From the NCBI GenBank assembly GCA_964602715.1, contig CAZRSB010000002.1, forward strand, positions 1 through 64,000: DNA of 64,000 nucleotides. The letters run 5' to 3'. The notes under the pieces were generated by a model. The model was given only the letters and a program-made list of their open reading frames with translations, was not told where the DNA came from and did not search any database. The position numbers and the translations under genes are program-made. This document shows positions 26,626 to 35,296 of this stretch, in pieces. Position 1 is the first letter of the stretch. Every line of letters starts with the position of its first letter. The DNA comes from Natronoplasma sp964602715 (GTDB taxonomy: Archaea; Thermoplasmatota; Thermoplasmata; Halarchaeoplasmatales; Halarchaeoplasmataceae).

Positions 26626-28956
26626 TCATTCTCCCATTTTCTTTCCTAGAGTCTCCTTCCAGACTTTTCGTATTTTATCCACTTCTAGCTCTATCAATTT
26701 GTTATCATCCGATTTGATTTCGAGAGATTGGCCTTGAACTTCACCTATTTGTTTAACTGGTACAGAAAAAACATCCTCGAATTTATCTTTTTTATCTTGT
26801 TCAACTTCGACCAACCATCTAGTGTTGCTTTCAGAGTATAAGTACTTATCATCTCTCAATTCACTTTTAATCTTTATTTCGGCTCCTAGATCCCCAGCGA
26901 GGCACATCTCTGATATCGCAACACCGATTCCTCCTAAAGATACATCATGACAGCTTTTGATAAGGTCTCTTGAATGGGCTTCCAACATTTCTTCTATACT
27001 TTTTTCAAGTCTTTCAATGTCTACCTTGGGTATATTGCCGCTTTTACCTTCAGTCAGTTTATAATATTCAGAGCCACCAAGTTCATCTTTGGTATCTCCA
27101 ACAAGATAGATCAGATTTCCCTCCTCTTTTAAGTCCATAGTAACAGCTTTCCTGACGTCTTCTATCAATCCACAAGCAAGTATTGAAGGCGTGGGTTTTA
27201 CCGCCCCTGCAGGTGTTTCATTATAGAAGCTCACATTTCCCGAAACAAATGGAATAGTTAGAGAACGTGCAACAGTTTCGAGTCCGTTAGCGACGCGTTC
27301 AAAATCACCAAGCCGCTCAGGTTTTTCTGGATTACCAAAATTTAAACAATCAGCAAAAGAGTGAGGTCTCGCACCAACTGCAACTAGATTCCTTATCGCT
27401 TCGTCTAGTGTAGACATAGCACCAGCTTTTGGATCAAGGGAAGTAAAAGAGGGGATCACGTCAGTAGTCACAGCTATTCCTTTATATGATTCTTCCAGAG
27501 GTTTAATGATAGAGGCATCGCCTGGCCCTTGTTTTCCTAATACTCCCTGTAACGGTTTTACTACGGTGTTTTCTCTCACCTCATGATCGTACTGTCTTAT
27601 CACCCATTCTTTACTGTTTATGTTATCTCTCTTAAGCATTTGGAGAAGAGTATCATTATGATCCTTTGGTTCCTTTGGTTCTTTTTCGTCTATATCAAAA
27701 GTATGATCTACGTGTTCAGTAGGTCTGCAGTATTCCGGACCTCCAGTTTGAAATTCTAGATCAAGATCCATTATTTTTTCGTCTTCATAGTAAACTTTGA
27801 TCTTTTTTTCGTCTATAACTTTGCCTATCCTCTTTGCTTCTACATCCCATTTTTTACATATATGCATAACCTCTTCTACATCTTCTTCCTTTACAGCGAA
27901 CATCATCCTTTCTTGACTCTCAGATACCCAGATCTCCCATGGAGCCATGTCTTCTTCTTTCAAAGGAACTTTATCTATCTGTACCTCAGCCCCATATCCT
28001 CCGTCTAGAGACATTTCACCCGCTACGCAGGAAAGTCCTCCACCTCCAAAATCCTTCATACCTTGAAGCAGACCTTTCTTATTCAATTCTAAACTAGTAT
28101 GGATCAAAGGTTCTTTAGTTATGGGATCTCCAAGTTGTACCGCTCCGATATCTTCCTCTTCAGAGTCTTCGTGCAGTTCATCAGAAGCAAAGGTGACACC
28201 GTGGATACCATCTCTGCCTGTTTTCCCACCTGCCATTATGAAGACATCTCCTGGCTCCTTCACTCTACTTCTTATCAACTCCTCTTTTCTGGCAATTCCT
28301 ATACAGCCAACATTGACAAGACAATTTGCAGTATAAGATTCATCAAAATAGACCAAACCAGTGAGTGTTGGAATCCCTAACCTGTTCCCGTAGTCACTGA
28401 TCCCATGCACCACTCCATCGAAAAGATATCTTGGATGTTTTGTTCCTGCCGGTAGATCATCGTAATCTATATCTAGAGGACCGAAAAACAACGGATCAAC
28501 AAAAGCGAGAGGTTGAGCTCCCATGCAGGTCACATCTCTTACGATGCCTCCTATCCCTGTTGCGGCTCCACCATAAGGTTCGATAGCTGAAGGATGATTG
28601 TGAGATTCTAGGGCAACAACATAAGCGTGATCGTCATCGAATTCTACGACTCCTGCATCCTCCTCAACCACGAAGATGTTTTGAGGAGCTTCTATATCAA
28701 AAACAGTATCCTTCAGTATTGGTTTTGAAGATTTATAGCAGCAGTGTTCTGACCAAGCCTGACCTATAGCTTCTAGTTCCAGGTCAGTAGGATTTCTACT
28801 TAGCTTTTCAAAATGTTCTTTCACCATCTTCATTTCTTCTAAGCTGAGACCTATTCCGCTCTCTTGACTTATCTCCTCTAGGTCCTTATCAGAAGCTTCG
28901 AGCAGGTTTACTTCGTGAAGTTCAAACGGAACGTCTTTTTTAATATAATGTTCCAT
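26626..28956 (-). CDS. purL: Phosphoribosylformylglycinamidine synthase subunit PurL
   Basis: Catalyses the ATP-dependent FGAR to FGAM step of purine synthesis together with PurS and the glutaminase PurQ. Small-type PurL: 'EAIGQAWSEHCCYKSSKP' near the N-terminus, 'ALESHNHPSAIEPYGGAATG', 'GDVFIMAGGKTGRDGIHG', and a repeated second half ('FADCLNFGNPEKPE', 'HDVSLGGIGVAISEM'). I place the start at ATG 28956 rather than GTG 28965, because GGTGATC, a perfect match to the archaeal anti-Shine-Dalgarno, overlaps the GTG and precedes the ATG. purS ends immediately upstream, so they form an operon. purQ is not in the window. Confidence 0.97.
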   Translation of the reverse strand: MEHYIKKDVPFELHEVNLLEASDKDLEEISQESGIGLSLEEMKMVKEHFEKLSRNPTDLELEAIGQAWSEHCCYKSSKPILKDTVFDIEAPQNIFVVEEDAGVVEFDDDHAYVVALESHNHPSAIEPYGGAATGIGGIVRDVTCMGAQPLAFVDPLFFGPLDIDYDDLPAGTKHPRYLFDGVVHGISDYGNRLGIPTLTGLVYFDESYTANCLVNVGCIGIARKEELIRSRVKEPGDVFIMAGGKTGRDGIHGVTFASDELHEDSEEEDIGAVQLGDPITKEPLIHTSLELNKKGLLQGMKDFGGGGLSCVAGEMSLDGGYGAEVQIDKVPLKEEDMAPWEIWVSESQERMMFAVKEEDVEEVMHICKKWDVEAKRIGKVIDEKKIKVYYEDEKIMDLDLEFQTGGPEYCRPTEHVDHTFDIDEKEPKEPKDHNDTLLQMLKRDNINSKEWVIRQYDHEVRENTVVKPLQGVLGKQGPGDASIIKPLEESYKGIAVTTDVIPSFTSLDPKAGAMSTLDEAIRNLVAVGARPHSFADCLNFGNPEKPERLGDFERVANGLETVARSLTIPFVSGNVSFYNETPAGAVKPTPSILACGLIEDVRKAVTMDLKEEGNLIYLVGDTKDELGGSEYYKLTEGKSGNIPKVDIERLEKSIEEMLEAHSRDLIKSCHDVSLGGIGVAISEMCLAGDLGAEIKIKSELRDDKYLYSESNTRWLVEVEQDKKDKFEDVFSVPVKQIGEVQGQSLEIKSDDNKLIELEVDKIRKVWKETLGKKMGE

Positions 28957-28966
28957 AAAGATCACC

Positions 28967-29212
28967 CTATTCTTTTATTTTGATATCATAAGTTTGGATG
29001 ACGGGATTAGCTAGCAACTTTTTGCACATCTTTTCTACCTCTTGCCTAGCCTCATCTTTAGTATATTTATTGCCCAAATCTATCTCAAATAACTTTCCGG
29101 TCTCTACTTTCTCAACTTCCCAACCTAACAGCTTGAGAGTCTTTTTCGTATTCATACCTTCAGGATCAGCTACACCTTCTTTGAGTTCTATTTTGACTTC
29201 CGCGGCTACCAT
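28967..29212 (-). CDS. purS: Phosphoribosylformylglycinamidine synthase subunit PurS
   Basis: An 81-residue structural subunit that bridges PurL and PurQ. It matches PurS in length and in the pattern 'VKIELKEGVADPEGMNTKK', 'LLGWEVEKVETGKLFEIDL' and a C-terminal 'VEKMCKKLLANPVIQTYDI'. The stop codon lies just before the purL Shine-Dalgarno. A TATA-like CTATTAAATGA on the minus strand near 29250 is a probable promoter for purSL. Confidence 0.95.
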   Translation of the reverse strand: MVAAEVKIELKEGVADPEGMNTKKTLKLLGWEVEKVETGKLFEIDLGNKYTKDEARQEVEKMCKKLLANPVIQTYDIKIKE

Positions 29213-29261
29213 GAAATCACATATCTAAATCGAGTGGTCATTTAATAGGTTTTCTTTTCAA

Positions 29262-29858
29262 TCATAAGAACGGTGATACAATGAACCACACGCCAAAACC
29301 GACCATCAATGCCCCACAGAGACCGAAGACCTTTCTTCTATGTTTGTCCCAGTACTCTAGTGTTCTGTTCGAAGAGTAACTTAAAAAGGAATACCACACC
29401 AGATCACAAGACCAGTGAACTACCGCAAAGATAATCAGAAATAATACACCATATTCCAGAGCCCGACTAATCAAAGCGCCTCCTACCGTAGCCCACCAGA
29501 TAAAGAAGTACGGATTTGCACCGCTCGTTACTATACCGACAACCGTTGAAGGGTAAGGAAACCTCTTTTCCTCTTTCTCAACAGGTTTGAAAAGTTGAAT
29601 GCCTAGATATATCAGCAATATTCCACCAACTACACCGATCGTAGCTTTTACGGACCAAGTAGCTATAAATGTCAAACCAAAAGCTACCAAAGCTATGATA
29701 GGAAATTCGATTATTGCGTGACCAAGAGCGATCTTCACTCCGGCTTTTTTGTCTTCAGCTCCCTTGGTGATGGCTCCCGCGGTCACCGGACCGGGCATCA
29801 TAACACCGCTGAGAGAGATTGCAACTGTAGTGCCGAGCAGAAACAGTGGTTCCAACAT
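29262..29858 (-). CDS. LysE/RhtB-type amino-acid exporter
   Basis: An inner-membrane amino-acid efflux carrier. Six hydrophobic segments in 198 residues and the family opening 'SGVMMPGPVTAGAITKGAE' (compare 'PGPNxxxxxxxxxxxG') support LysE. The start is strongly supported by the Shine-Dalgarno AGGTGATC 5 nt upstream of ATG 29858. It is the last gene of a minus-strand cluster (membrane protein, winged-helix regulator, acyl hydrolase, exporter). A decayed relative of this gene's first 60-70 bases lies at 33798-33878, behind the amino-acid dehydrogenase operon. Substrate unknown; glycine, proline or lysine-type amino acids are possible. Confidence 0.88.
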   Translation of the reverse strand: MLEPLFLLGTTVAISLSGVMMPGPVTAGAITKGAEDKKAGVKIALGHAIIEFPIIALVAFGLTFIATWSVKATIGVVGGILLIYLGIQLFKPVEKEEKRFPYPSTVVGIVTSGANPYFFIWWATVGGALISRALEYGVLFLIIFAVVHWSCDLVWYSFLSYSSNRTLEYWDKHRRKVFGLCGALMVGFGVWFIVSPFL

Positions 29859-29918
29859 CTTTTGATCACCTGATCATCGAAATAAAACTAATAGTTCTAT
29901 CTATAATAGGGTTTCTTA

Positions 29919-31205
29919 TCAAGAGGTTAAATTCAGCCTTTCTTCTAAAAATTTCAGGACTTCATCCCAGGAACTACGATCCGACTTTCTGTATGCATCA
30001 GGTCCACCACCTAAACTCATCTTCATATTTCCTGAGTCAGCGATCTCTCTCCCTTTTACAGGCACATATGGACAAGAGATAGCGTGGCCTGCATCCTCAA
30101 AATTTAGGTGTTTGTATTTATAATCGTATCCACTCTCTTTTAAACGTTTGACCGAGATCTCAGATAACTTTCTAGAATCCCACATCTTGTCGTCTCCTCC
30201 TGAGATAAACAGAATAGGTCCGTCTATATCTTCGACTGGGATAGTTGCCTTTTTCAGATTCTCTTCGTCACTACTCTTCAAACCTTTTGTATAGCTCTTA
30301 CGCCACACTATCGGTTTTCTCAAGATGAACAACCTAAAAAATTGAACCATGCTCTCAAGAAATGAAAGATCTACAAAAGGTAAAGGCTCTCCACCATGAG
30401 ACCAGGACGAACTCGGCTTTTTGAAACTTTCTTGTATGCCTTGGAAAACAACTCCACTTGGGACATAAGTTATAACAGTTTTTAGTTTCTCTATTTTGGA
30501 ACCTAATAAAAGAGCTAATTCACCACCTTTTGATGAACCTATGACTGCTATCGGTTCTTCCTGTATTGAATCTCGAGAAGAGAGCCACTCCACAGCATCC
30601 TCAAAATATTCTACCGGCACATCCATCAATTCATCGGGTAAACCATTTTCCCCATAAATCGCGAGAGCTAAAACTGCGTATCCTTTTGAGGCGAGCAATT
30701 TGGTTATTTTCCCAGTGGGACATTTTCCTTCTGATCCGCTCAATCTGACTACTGCCGGATGAGGACCTGGGCCTTTAGGCTCAAATAATACACCTTCTAG
30801 ATCTTCTCTCTCTATCTCGATCCTCTCTACATCATCTGTTCTAATGACTCTCTCGAATCTTTTTTGAGCAACGATCTCCTCGTGGATCTTTACAGAGAAG
30901 AGAAATTTTTCTGAATCGGGATTATCTTCAACATCAGGATTCACTTCAGACCTGTATAAGAAAAGCCCCATAGGTTTTACGCCCTTGTAATCTCCTTCTC
31001 TCGGCCTATCTTCAGTTAGATCTACCTTGCCTTGACCGTCACTTTTGTAAACTACGTATGAATCTCCATACCTTTTCGAATCGCTAGAGAGTTCAAGCCT
31101 TACTCTTTCATTGGGTGGTAGATTCGTAATCTTCATCTCCAATTTCTCATCGTAGAGAGATCGTTTCGGCAAGCCTTTGATGTGAACATTCGATTTCTCT
31201 TTCAT
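29919..31205 (-). CDS. Acyl-CoA thioesterase/BAAT-like alpha/beta hydrolase
   Basis: Resembles the acyl-CoA thioesterase/bile-acid-CoA:amino-acid N-acyltransferase family. An N-terminal Ig-like domain (about residues 1-130; 'LPPNERVRLELSS', 'GVKPMGLFLY') precedes an alpha/beta-hydrolase domain. The nucleophile elbow is 'IGSSKGGELALLLGS' (catalytic Ser near 225; vertebrate BAAT has Cys here), the acid is in 'FISGGDDKMWD', and the His in 'DAGHAISCPYVP'. 'GVLFEPKGPGPHPAVVRLSG' is the usual strand-turn. Ser implies hydrolysis rather than conjugation to amino acids, but this is inference. It lies 11 nt after the winged-helix regulator gene. Confidence 0.85.
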   Translation of the reverse strand: MKEKSNVHIKGLPKRSLYDEKLEMKITNLPPNERVRLELSSDSKRYGDSYVVYKSDGQGKVDLTEDRPREGDYKGVKPMGLFLYRSEVNPDVEDNPDSEKFLFSVKIHEEIVAQKRFERVIRTDDVERIEIEREDLEGVLFEPKGPGPHPAVVRLSGSEGKCPTGKITKLLASKGYAVLALAIYGENGLPDELMDVPVEYFEDAVEWLSSRDSIQEEPIAVIGSSKGGELALLLGSKIEKLKTVITYVPSGVVFQGIQESFKKPSSSWSHGGEPLPFVDLSFLESMVQFFRLFILRKPIVWRKSYTKGLKSSDEENLKKATIPVEDIDGPILFISGGDDKMWDSRKLSEISVKRLKESGYDYKYKHLNFEDAGHAISCPYVPVKGREIADSGNMKMSLGGGPDAYRKSDRSSWDEVLKFLEERLNLTS

Positions 31206-31216
31206 ACTTTCACCTT

Positions 31217-31510
31217 TTATTCTCTCCCCATCATATCGATCATATTTTCCAATTTATGGATATGCTCTTCTAAGGCCTCTTTACCTTCTTCAGTCAATCG
31301 ATAAGTCGTCTTCGGTTTTCTATTCTCAAACTTCTTTTCCATCTTGACGTATTCAGCATCCTCCAATTTACGGAGATGGTTAGCTAGATTTCCCTCAGTT
31401 AGTTCTAATTCTTCTTTCATCTCTACGAAAGCAGACTCACCTTTAGAGTAGAGGTGGGAAAGTATCTTTAAGCGTGTTGACTGATGAACTAAATTATCGA
31501 AATCCATCAT
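31217..31510 (-). CDS. Winged-helix transcriptional regulator (MarR/ArsR-like)
   Basis: A 97-residue DNA-binding protein. A winged helix occupies most of it: 'STRLKILSHLYSKGESAF', recognition-helix region 'TEGNLANHLRKLEDAEYV', and wing 'RKPKTTYRLTEEGKEAL'. This matches small archaeal regulators of the HTH_34/YbzH kind. It lies 3 nt after a multi-helix membrane protein gene and 11 nt before the acyl hydrolase gene, an arrangement suggesting autoregulation of this operon. There is no ligand domain. Confidence 0.85.
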   Translation of the reverse strand: MMDFDNLVHQSTRLKILSHLYSKGESAFVEMKEELELTEGNLANHLRKLEDAEYVKMEKKFENRKPKTTYRLTEEGKEALEEHIHKLENMIDMMGRE

Positions 31511-31513
31511 CTT

Positions 31514-32140
31514 TCACCGTTTGGACAATACGTAATATGTAGAAAGGGAAAAACCTAGGAACGCGATTCCGTATATCGTCCACATCCATTTTTGAAGGAT
31601 ATAGAAATGAGGAACAACAGCGGAAAGGATTACGAAAATTCCTCCCCCTACATAAAATGCGTTCCTATCCTTTTTACGGATGTAATAGGCTTTCAATTGA
31701 TTCCCCATGAGGAAATAATAAGCGCCCATCATCAAAAATATCGTTGATGCTGTGTAGGCAGTAATTTCCACTTGATCTAGTCCATCGAACAAAGGTCCTA
31801 TATTCCATATTACCACGAAAGCGATCAACAACATCACTAGATAGGGTATCCAGTTACTAGGTTTAGTGCCTGTTTTTATAACTTCCTTTTTTCTGTCTTT
31901 CCTGATCTTTTTCTGTAATATTTGAGAAATACTCACACCTCCAAACCAGATCACAGGATACCAAAGGTTACTTGCACCAGAAAAGGCTACTATCTGGGAA
32001 AGCAGACATGCGATCCCAACAAATGCACCTACCCATAACCACATTGAGGCCCTGCTTGGATATCTCTCCTTCAGGCCCATAGCATCTTTGATCTCATTTA
32101 TCTCCTTTTTTAATGCCTTTTTATCGATCTCCTCCGACAT
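31514..32140 (-). CDS. Multi-pass membrane protein paired with winged-helix regulator
   Basis: A hydrophilic N-terminal helix (about 35 residues) is followed by five or six hydrophobic segments (for example 'WLWVGAFVGIACLLSQIVAF', 'YLVMLLIAFVVIWNIGPLF'). No enzyme motif is present. Small membrane proteins encoded directly before a one-domain winged-helix regulator recur in archaea and bacteria, where they are thought to work together; that link is family knowledge, not evidence here. ATG 32140 is chosen over the in-frame GTG 32149. A TATA-like GTTATTTATATTA lies near 32172-32184. Confidence 0.7.
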   Translation of the reverse strand: MSEEIDKKALKKEINEIKDAMGLKERYPSRASMWLWVGAFVGIACLLSQIVAFSGASNLWYPVIWFGGVSISQILQKKIRKDRKKEVIKTGTKPSNWIPYLVMLLIAFVVIWNIGPLFDGLDQVEITAYTASTIFLMMGAYYFLMGNQLKAYYIRKKDRNAFYVGGGIFVILSAVVPHFYILQKWMWTIYGIAFLGFSLSTYYVLSKR

Positions 32141-32309
32141 CTTTCTCACGTTATAACAAATAATTATCTAATATAAATAACTTTTCTTTACAAAGTACTT
32201 TTTAATTTAATCATATTTGTTTAGTTGGTCTTGACGATAATTTTATCATATTTTCAGAAGAAAATAGTCGAGAAGATTGATTGAATCTATCTTGGAATAG
32301 AATCGGAGA

Positions 32310-33704
32310 TCAAACGAGGGTCAGAAAAGTCCATACTGGTATGAATGCTGTATCATTTTTGTAATCCATCCTGTCCTTGGTGATCACTATTCCTTCTTCA
32401 CCATGTTTTTCCTTGAATTTTTTGAGACCTCTAAGATCAGAAGTGCGAACCTCTTCTTTATATTTCACCTCGATGGGGACTGGTTTTTCTTTCTCCAAAA
32501 CGAAATCGACCTCATATTTGTCTCGCCAGTAAAAAAGATCAGCGTCGTATCTGTCAGTCATCGACTCTAGAGCTATCGCGATCAAGTTCTCCATCTCTAC
32601 CCCCATCTCTCTCGCATCACTGAGGATTTCGTCATCTTTGCTCAGCAGGGCGTTCCTTAACCCTGTATCCGCCATGTATATCTTTTTTCTCGACCTTATC
32701 CTTTTCTGATATGATGATGTGTAATTTTGATGGATATGTATCAGAAAAGAATTTTCAAGGTAAGTCATATAATTGGATATAGTCTCATTTCTAGCTCCCA
32801 GGTCCTGCGAAAGGGAATTATAACTGAATAAACTCGAGCTCTCAGCCGCTACATATTGAATCAGCGAGACCAGGAGTTTTCTATTTCGGACATCATAAAT
32901 TTCGGGTATATCTCGAAAAAGTACTCTATCCACCACGTCTTCTTTAAGAAATCTCTGCCAAAGATCTATTTTATCAACGCTGAACGTTTCGGGGAAACCG
33001 CCTCTTATCAGATATCTATTTAGGTTAGATCGGACATCTTCCTTCAAAAGATTCAGTTCATATCTGCAGTTTTCAACGGCATCGTATGCTTCCTCGTTAC
33101 TCCTGAGCAATCTTTTCTGAAACTCTTCTCTGTGATCACCTAAATCCAACTCTACACCGCTGAAACTCATGAAATCATAGAAGGAAAGTGGAGGGAGTCT
33201 GACTGTATGGATCCTCCCTACCAGACTTTCTTTAGATCTCTTGATCTTGAGTGAAGATGAACCGCTGATAAATATCTTCACGTCCTCTCTATCCCAAATA
33301 TTTTTCAATTCCAATTCCCACGTCTCGTCGAATTCTATCTCATCCAAAAAAAGATAGGTCATGCCTTCGTCTTTTTTGACTTTATTTTTGTAGACTTCGA
33401 AGATCCTTTTGACGGGTTTTTTTAAATCGATGAGAGTTACATCGTCTAGACTCGCATAGAGAACGTTTTCTTTGCTCTCATCATCGAGAAGGTGATCTAT
33501 CAACTGATACAACAGTGTTGTCTTTCCCACCCGTCTGAGACCTATAAGTGAAGTGATCCGATCTTCGTCGATAAATGACTGGAGTTCACTAAAAATCTTT
33601 CTCTTCTTATCTTCCTTCAGATGTTTCGGAACCCGGTTCGTCTGCCACCAGGGATTCATCTTGACCAAGACCTGCAGTAACTCTTCGTCAGTGAGCATGA
33701 TCAC
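32310..33704 (-). CDS. AAA-type ATPase with DUF4143 domain
   Basis: One of the widespread, patchily distributed prokaryotic P-loop ATPases with an N-terminal AAA domain and a DUF4143/nuclease-like C-terminus. Walker A is 'LIGLRRVGKTTLLYQL' (about residues 52-67), Walker B 'TYLFLDEIEFDETWE', sensor 'KIFISGSSSLKIKRS'. A winged-helix-like segment follows, then 'KKIYMADTGLRNALL' and 'YWRDKYEVDFVLE..KPVPIEVK', the PD-(D/E)XK-like signature. Biological role unknown; the family is often gained and lost. Start supported by GGTGTGATC just upstream. No neighbour shares its operon. Confidence 0.9.
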   Translation of the reverse strand: MIMLTDEELLQVLVKMNPWWQTNRVPKHLKEDKKRKIFSELQSFIDEDRITSLIGLRRVGKTTLLYQLIDHLLDDESKENVLYASLDDVTLIDLKKPVKRIFEVYKNKVKKDEGMTYLFLDEIEFDETWELELKNIWDREDVKIFISGSSSLKIKRSKESLVGRIHTVRLPPLSFYDFMSFSGVELDLGDHREEFQKRLLRSNEEAYDAVENCRYELNLLKEDVRSNLNRYLIRGGFPETFSVDKIDLWQRFLKEDVVDRVLFRDIPEIYDVRNRKLLVSLIQYVAAESSSLFSYNSLSQDLGARNETISNYMTYLENSFLIHIHQNYTSSYQKRIRSRKKIYMADTGLRNALLSKDDEILSDAREMGVEMENLIAIALESMTDRYDADLFYWRDKYEVDFVLEKEKPVPIEVKYKEEVRTSDLRGLKKFKEKHGEEGIVITKDRMDYKNDTAFIPVWTFLTLV

Positions 33705-33797
33705 ACCTTTACTATTACAATAGTAAACTTTATTAATTAATTTTGCGGTTACAAACGTAAATCATTTTAGTGTTTTTGCATCATATATCGGGAAAGT

Positions 33798-33878
33798 TCA
33801 TAACGTAGATCGGGCATCATCAACTCCGCTAAGTGAAATCGCAACAGTAGTTTCAAGCAAAAACAGAGGTTCTACCAA
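33798..33878 (-). pseudogene. Decayed lysE 5' fragment
   Basis: The minus strand reads TTG-start 'VEPLFLLETTVAISLSGV', then 'DDARSTL' and stop. Against the intact exporter at 29858 ('MLEPLFLLGTTVAISLSGV'), I count 17 of 19 residues identical if TTG is read as Met, with most nucleotide differences at third positions. One extra base after the Val codon shifts the frame (intact ATGATGCCCGG, here GATGATGCCCGA), and nothing recognisable follows. It lies directly behind the stop codon of the FAD oxidoreductase gene, where an exporter gene probably once sat. The rest of 33705-33797 holds nothing visible. Confidence 0.85.
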
Positions 33879-33879
33879 T

Positions 33880-35025
33880 CTACCCGACTACGGCGCCTTC
33901 TTCTTCAAGATCCATGTCCTCGAATCTTTCGACCCTCAACCGCTCTATATCCATCGATGGTTTTTCTCCAAGTACCAATTCAGCCGTTACCTTGGTCACC
34001 ATAGGAGAGACCATGAAGCCGTGTCCGCTAAAACCATTTATCTGATAAAAACGTTCGACTTCAGGGACTGAACCCAATATAGGCTGAGCATCCGGTGTGG
34101 TATCATATAGACCACCCCATTGTCTTATCATGTTAACAGCACTGAATCTTGGAATGAAATCTAGTAATGTATCTGAGAACTTCTTTAGAAACCACAAACT
34201 TCCTTTTTGGTTGATTCCAGGTTCCTCGTTTGGATTACCTATACCGCCGACAACGTTCCCGTGTTCGCTCTGACTGAAATAGATTCCGTGTTTAAAAGAT
34301 ATTACCATAGGATCTAAAAAACGCTCATAAGGTTCTGTTACCATTATCTCGTGTCTAACAGGCTCGTTTGGGATCTCAGCTCCGGCCATCTTCGCGATCT
34401 TAGAAGACCATCCTCCCGCAGCATTTATCACAGTATCTGTCTTTATATCTCCACTTTCTGTTTTCACTGTTTTGATCTCCTTTCCTTCTGTAACTATATC
34501 GGTGACTTCCGTATGTTCTTTTATATCGATACCCATCTCTCTTATTCGGTTTGCGTAACCATGGATCACTTTGAATGGGTATATGGTGCCGTCACTTTGG
34601 TTGAAGGTCGCAGCTACGACATCCGAGATGTCCAACTCCGGCACTATTCCCTTCGCTTCCTCTGGAGTCAAAAACTCGCTTTCCACTCCCAAACTGTTCT
34701 GCCTCTTCACGTTTTCTTTGAACTCTTTGGCTTCCTCATCATCGAAAGCTAGAACTAGATATCCTCCTTGGTAGAATTCCAGGTCTTCTTCCAGTTCCTT
34801 ATCTAATTCTTCGAACATCTTTCTGCTTTCCCTAGCTAATTTTATATTTTCTTCAGAGGTCCACTGCTGTCTTATACCCCCTCCGTTTCTTCCAGAAGCA
34901 CCATAGCCTAGGTAGGACTTATCTAGAACTAGAACATCGGTAAATCCTTTTTTACCTAGATGATAAGCTGTTCCAAGACCGTTGACCCCTCCACCGATGA
35001 TCACCGTTTCATAATTTTCAGTCAT
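33880..35025 (-). CDS. FAD-dependent amino-acid oxidase subunit, beta type of proline/sarcosine dehydrogenase complexes
   Basis: A DAO-family flavoenzyme that dehydrogenates an amino acid. The dinucleotide-binding motif 'VIIGGGVNGLGTAYHLG' is at residues 7-23, then 'GYGASGRNGGGIRQQW', and near the C-terminus 'DAQPILGSVPEVERF' and 'GFSGHGFMVSPMV'. In Thermococcales a four-subunit dye-linked L-proline dehydrogenase has exactly this set: a DAO-type beta subunit, an NADH-oxidase-like alpha subunit, a ferredoxin-like subunit and a small BFD-like subunit. All four lie together here. Sarcosine, glycine or hydroxyproline remain possible substrates. Overlaps the next subunit gene by 8 nt. Confidence 0.88.
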   Translation of the reverse strand: MTENYETVIIGGGVNGLGTAYHLGKKGFTDVLVLDKSYLGYGASGRNGGGIRQQWTSEENIKLARESRKMFEELDKELEEDLEFYQGGYLVLAFDDEEAKEFKENVKRQNSLGVESEFLTPEEAKGIVPELDISDVVAATFNQSDGTIYPFKVIHGYANRIREMGIDIKEHTEVTDIVTEGKEIKTVKTESGDIKTDTVINAAGGWSSKIAKMAGAEIPNEPVRHEIMVTEPYERFLDPMVISFKHGIYFSQSEHGNVVGGIGNPNEEPGINQKGSLWFLKKFSDTLLDFIPRFSAVNMIRQWGGLYDTTPDAQPILGSVPEVERFYQINGFSGHGFMVSPMVTKVTAELVLGEKPSMDIERLRVERFEDMDLEEEGAVVG

Positions 35026-35296
35026 CGTCTTTACCTCCTTCTGGTGAAGCTAAGAGAGAAAATGGTACAGGTCTTGAAGGAGGTCTAGCAGTAGGTTCTT
35101 TGATCTCATCGATATCTTTACCTGTTTCCCTCATCAATACCCTACGAGCCAAGATCAAACATGAGTTTCCTTGACATGGTCCCATACCCAATCTTAAATG
35201 TCTCTTTAATTTTTCTAATTCATCATAACCTTTATCTATAGCTTCGATTACATCTTCTTCTGTAAGATCTTCGCACCTACATATTATAGTAGTCAT
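35018..35296 (-). CDS. BFD-like [2Fe-2S] subunit of the amino-acid dehydrogenase complex
   Basis: A 92-residue bacterioferritin-associated-ferredoxin-like domain. It begins 'IICRCEDLTEEDVIEA', and has 'GMGPCQGNSC' about 30 residues later. The four cysteines (CxC and Cx4C) bind a [2Fe-2S] cluster in relatives. A Pro-rich C-terminus follows ('PTARPPSRPVPFS'), also typical of this subunit in proline dehydrogenase and HcnAB-type complexes. Overlaps both neighbours (4 nt upstream, 8 nt downstream), so it is translated with them. Confidence 0.88.
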   Translation of the reverse strand: MTTIICRCEDLTEEDVIEAIDKGYDELEKLKRHLRLGMGPCQGNSCLILARRVLMRETGKDIDEIKEPTARPPSRPVPFSLLASPEGGKDDD

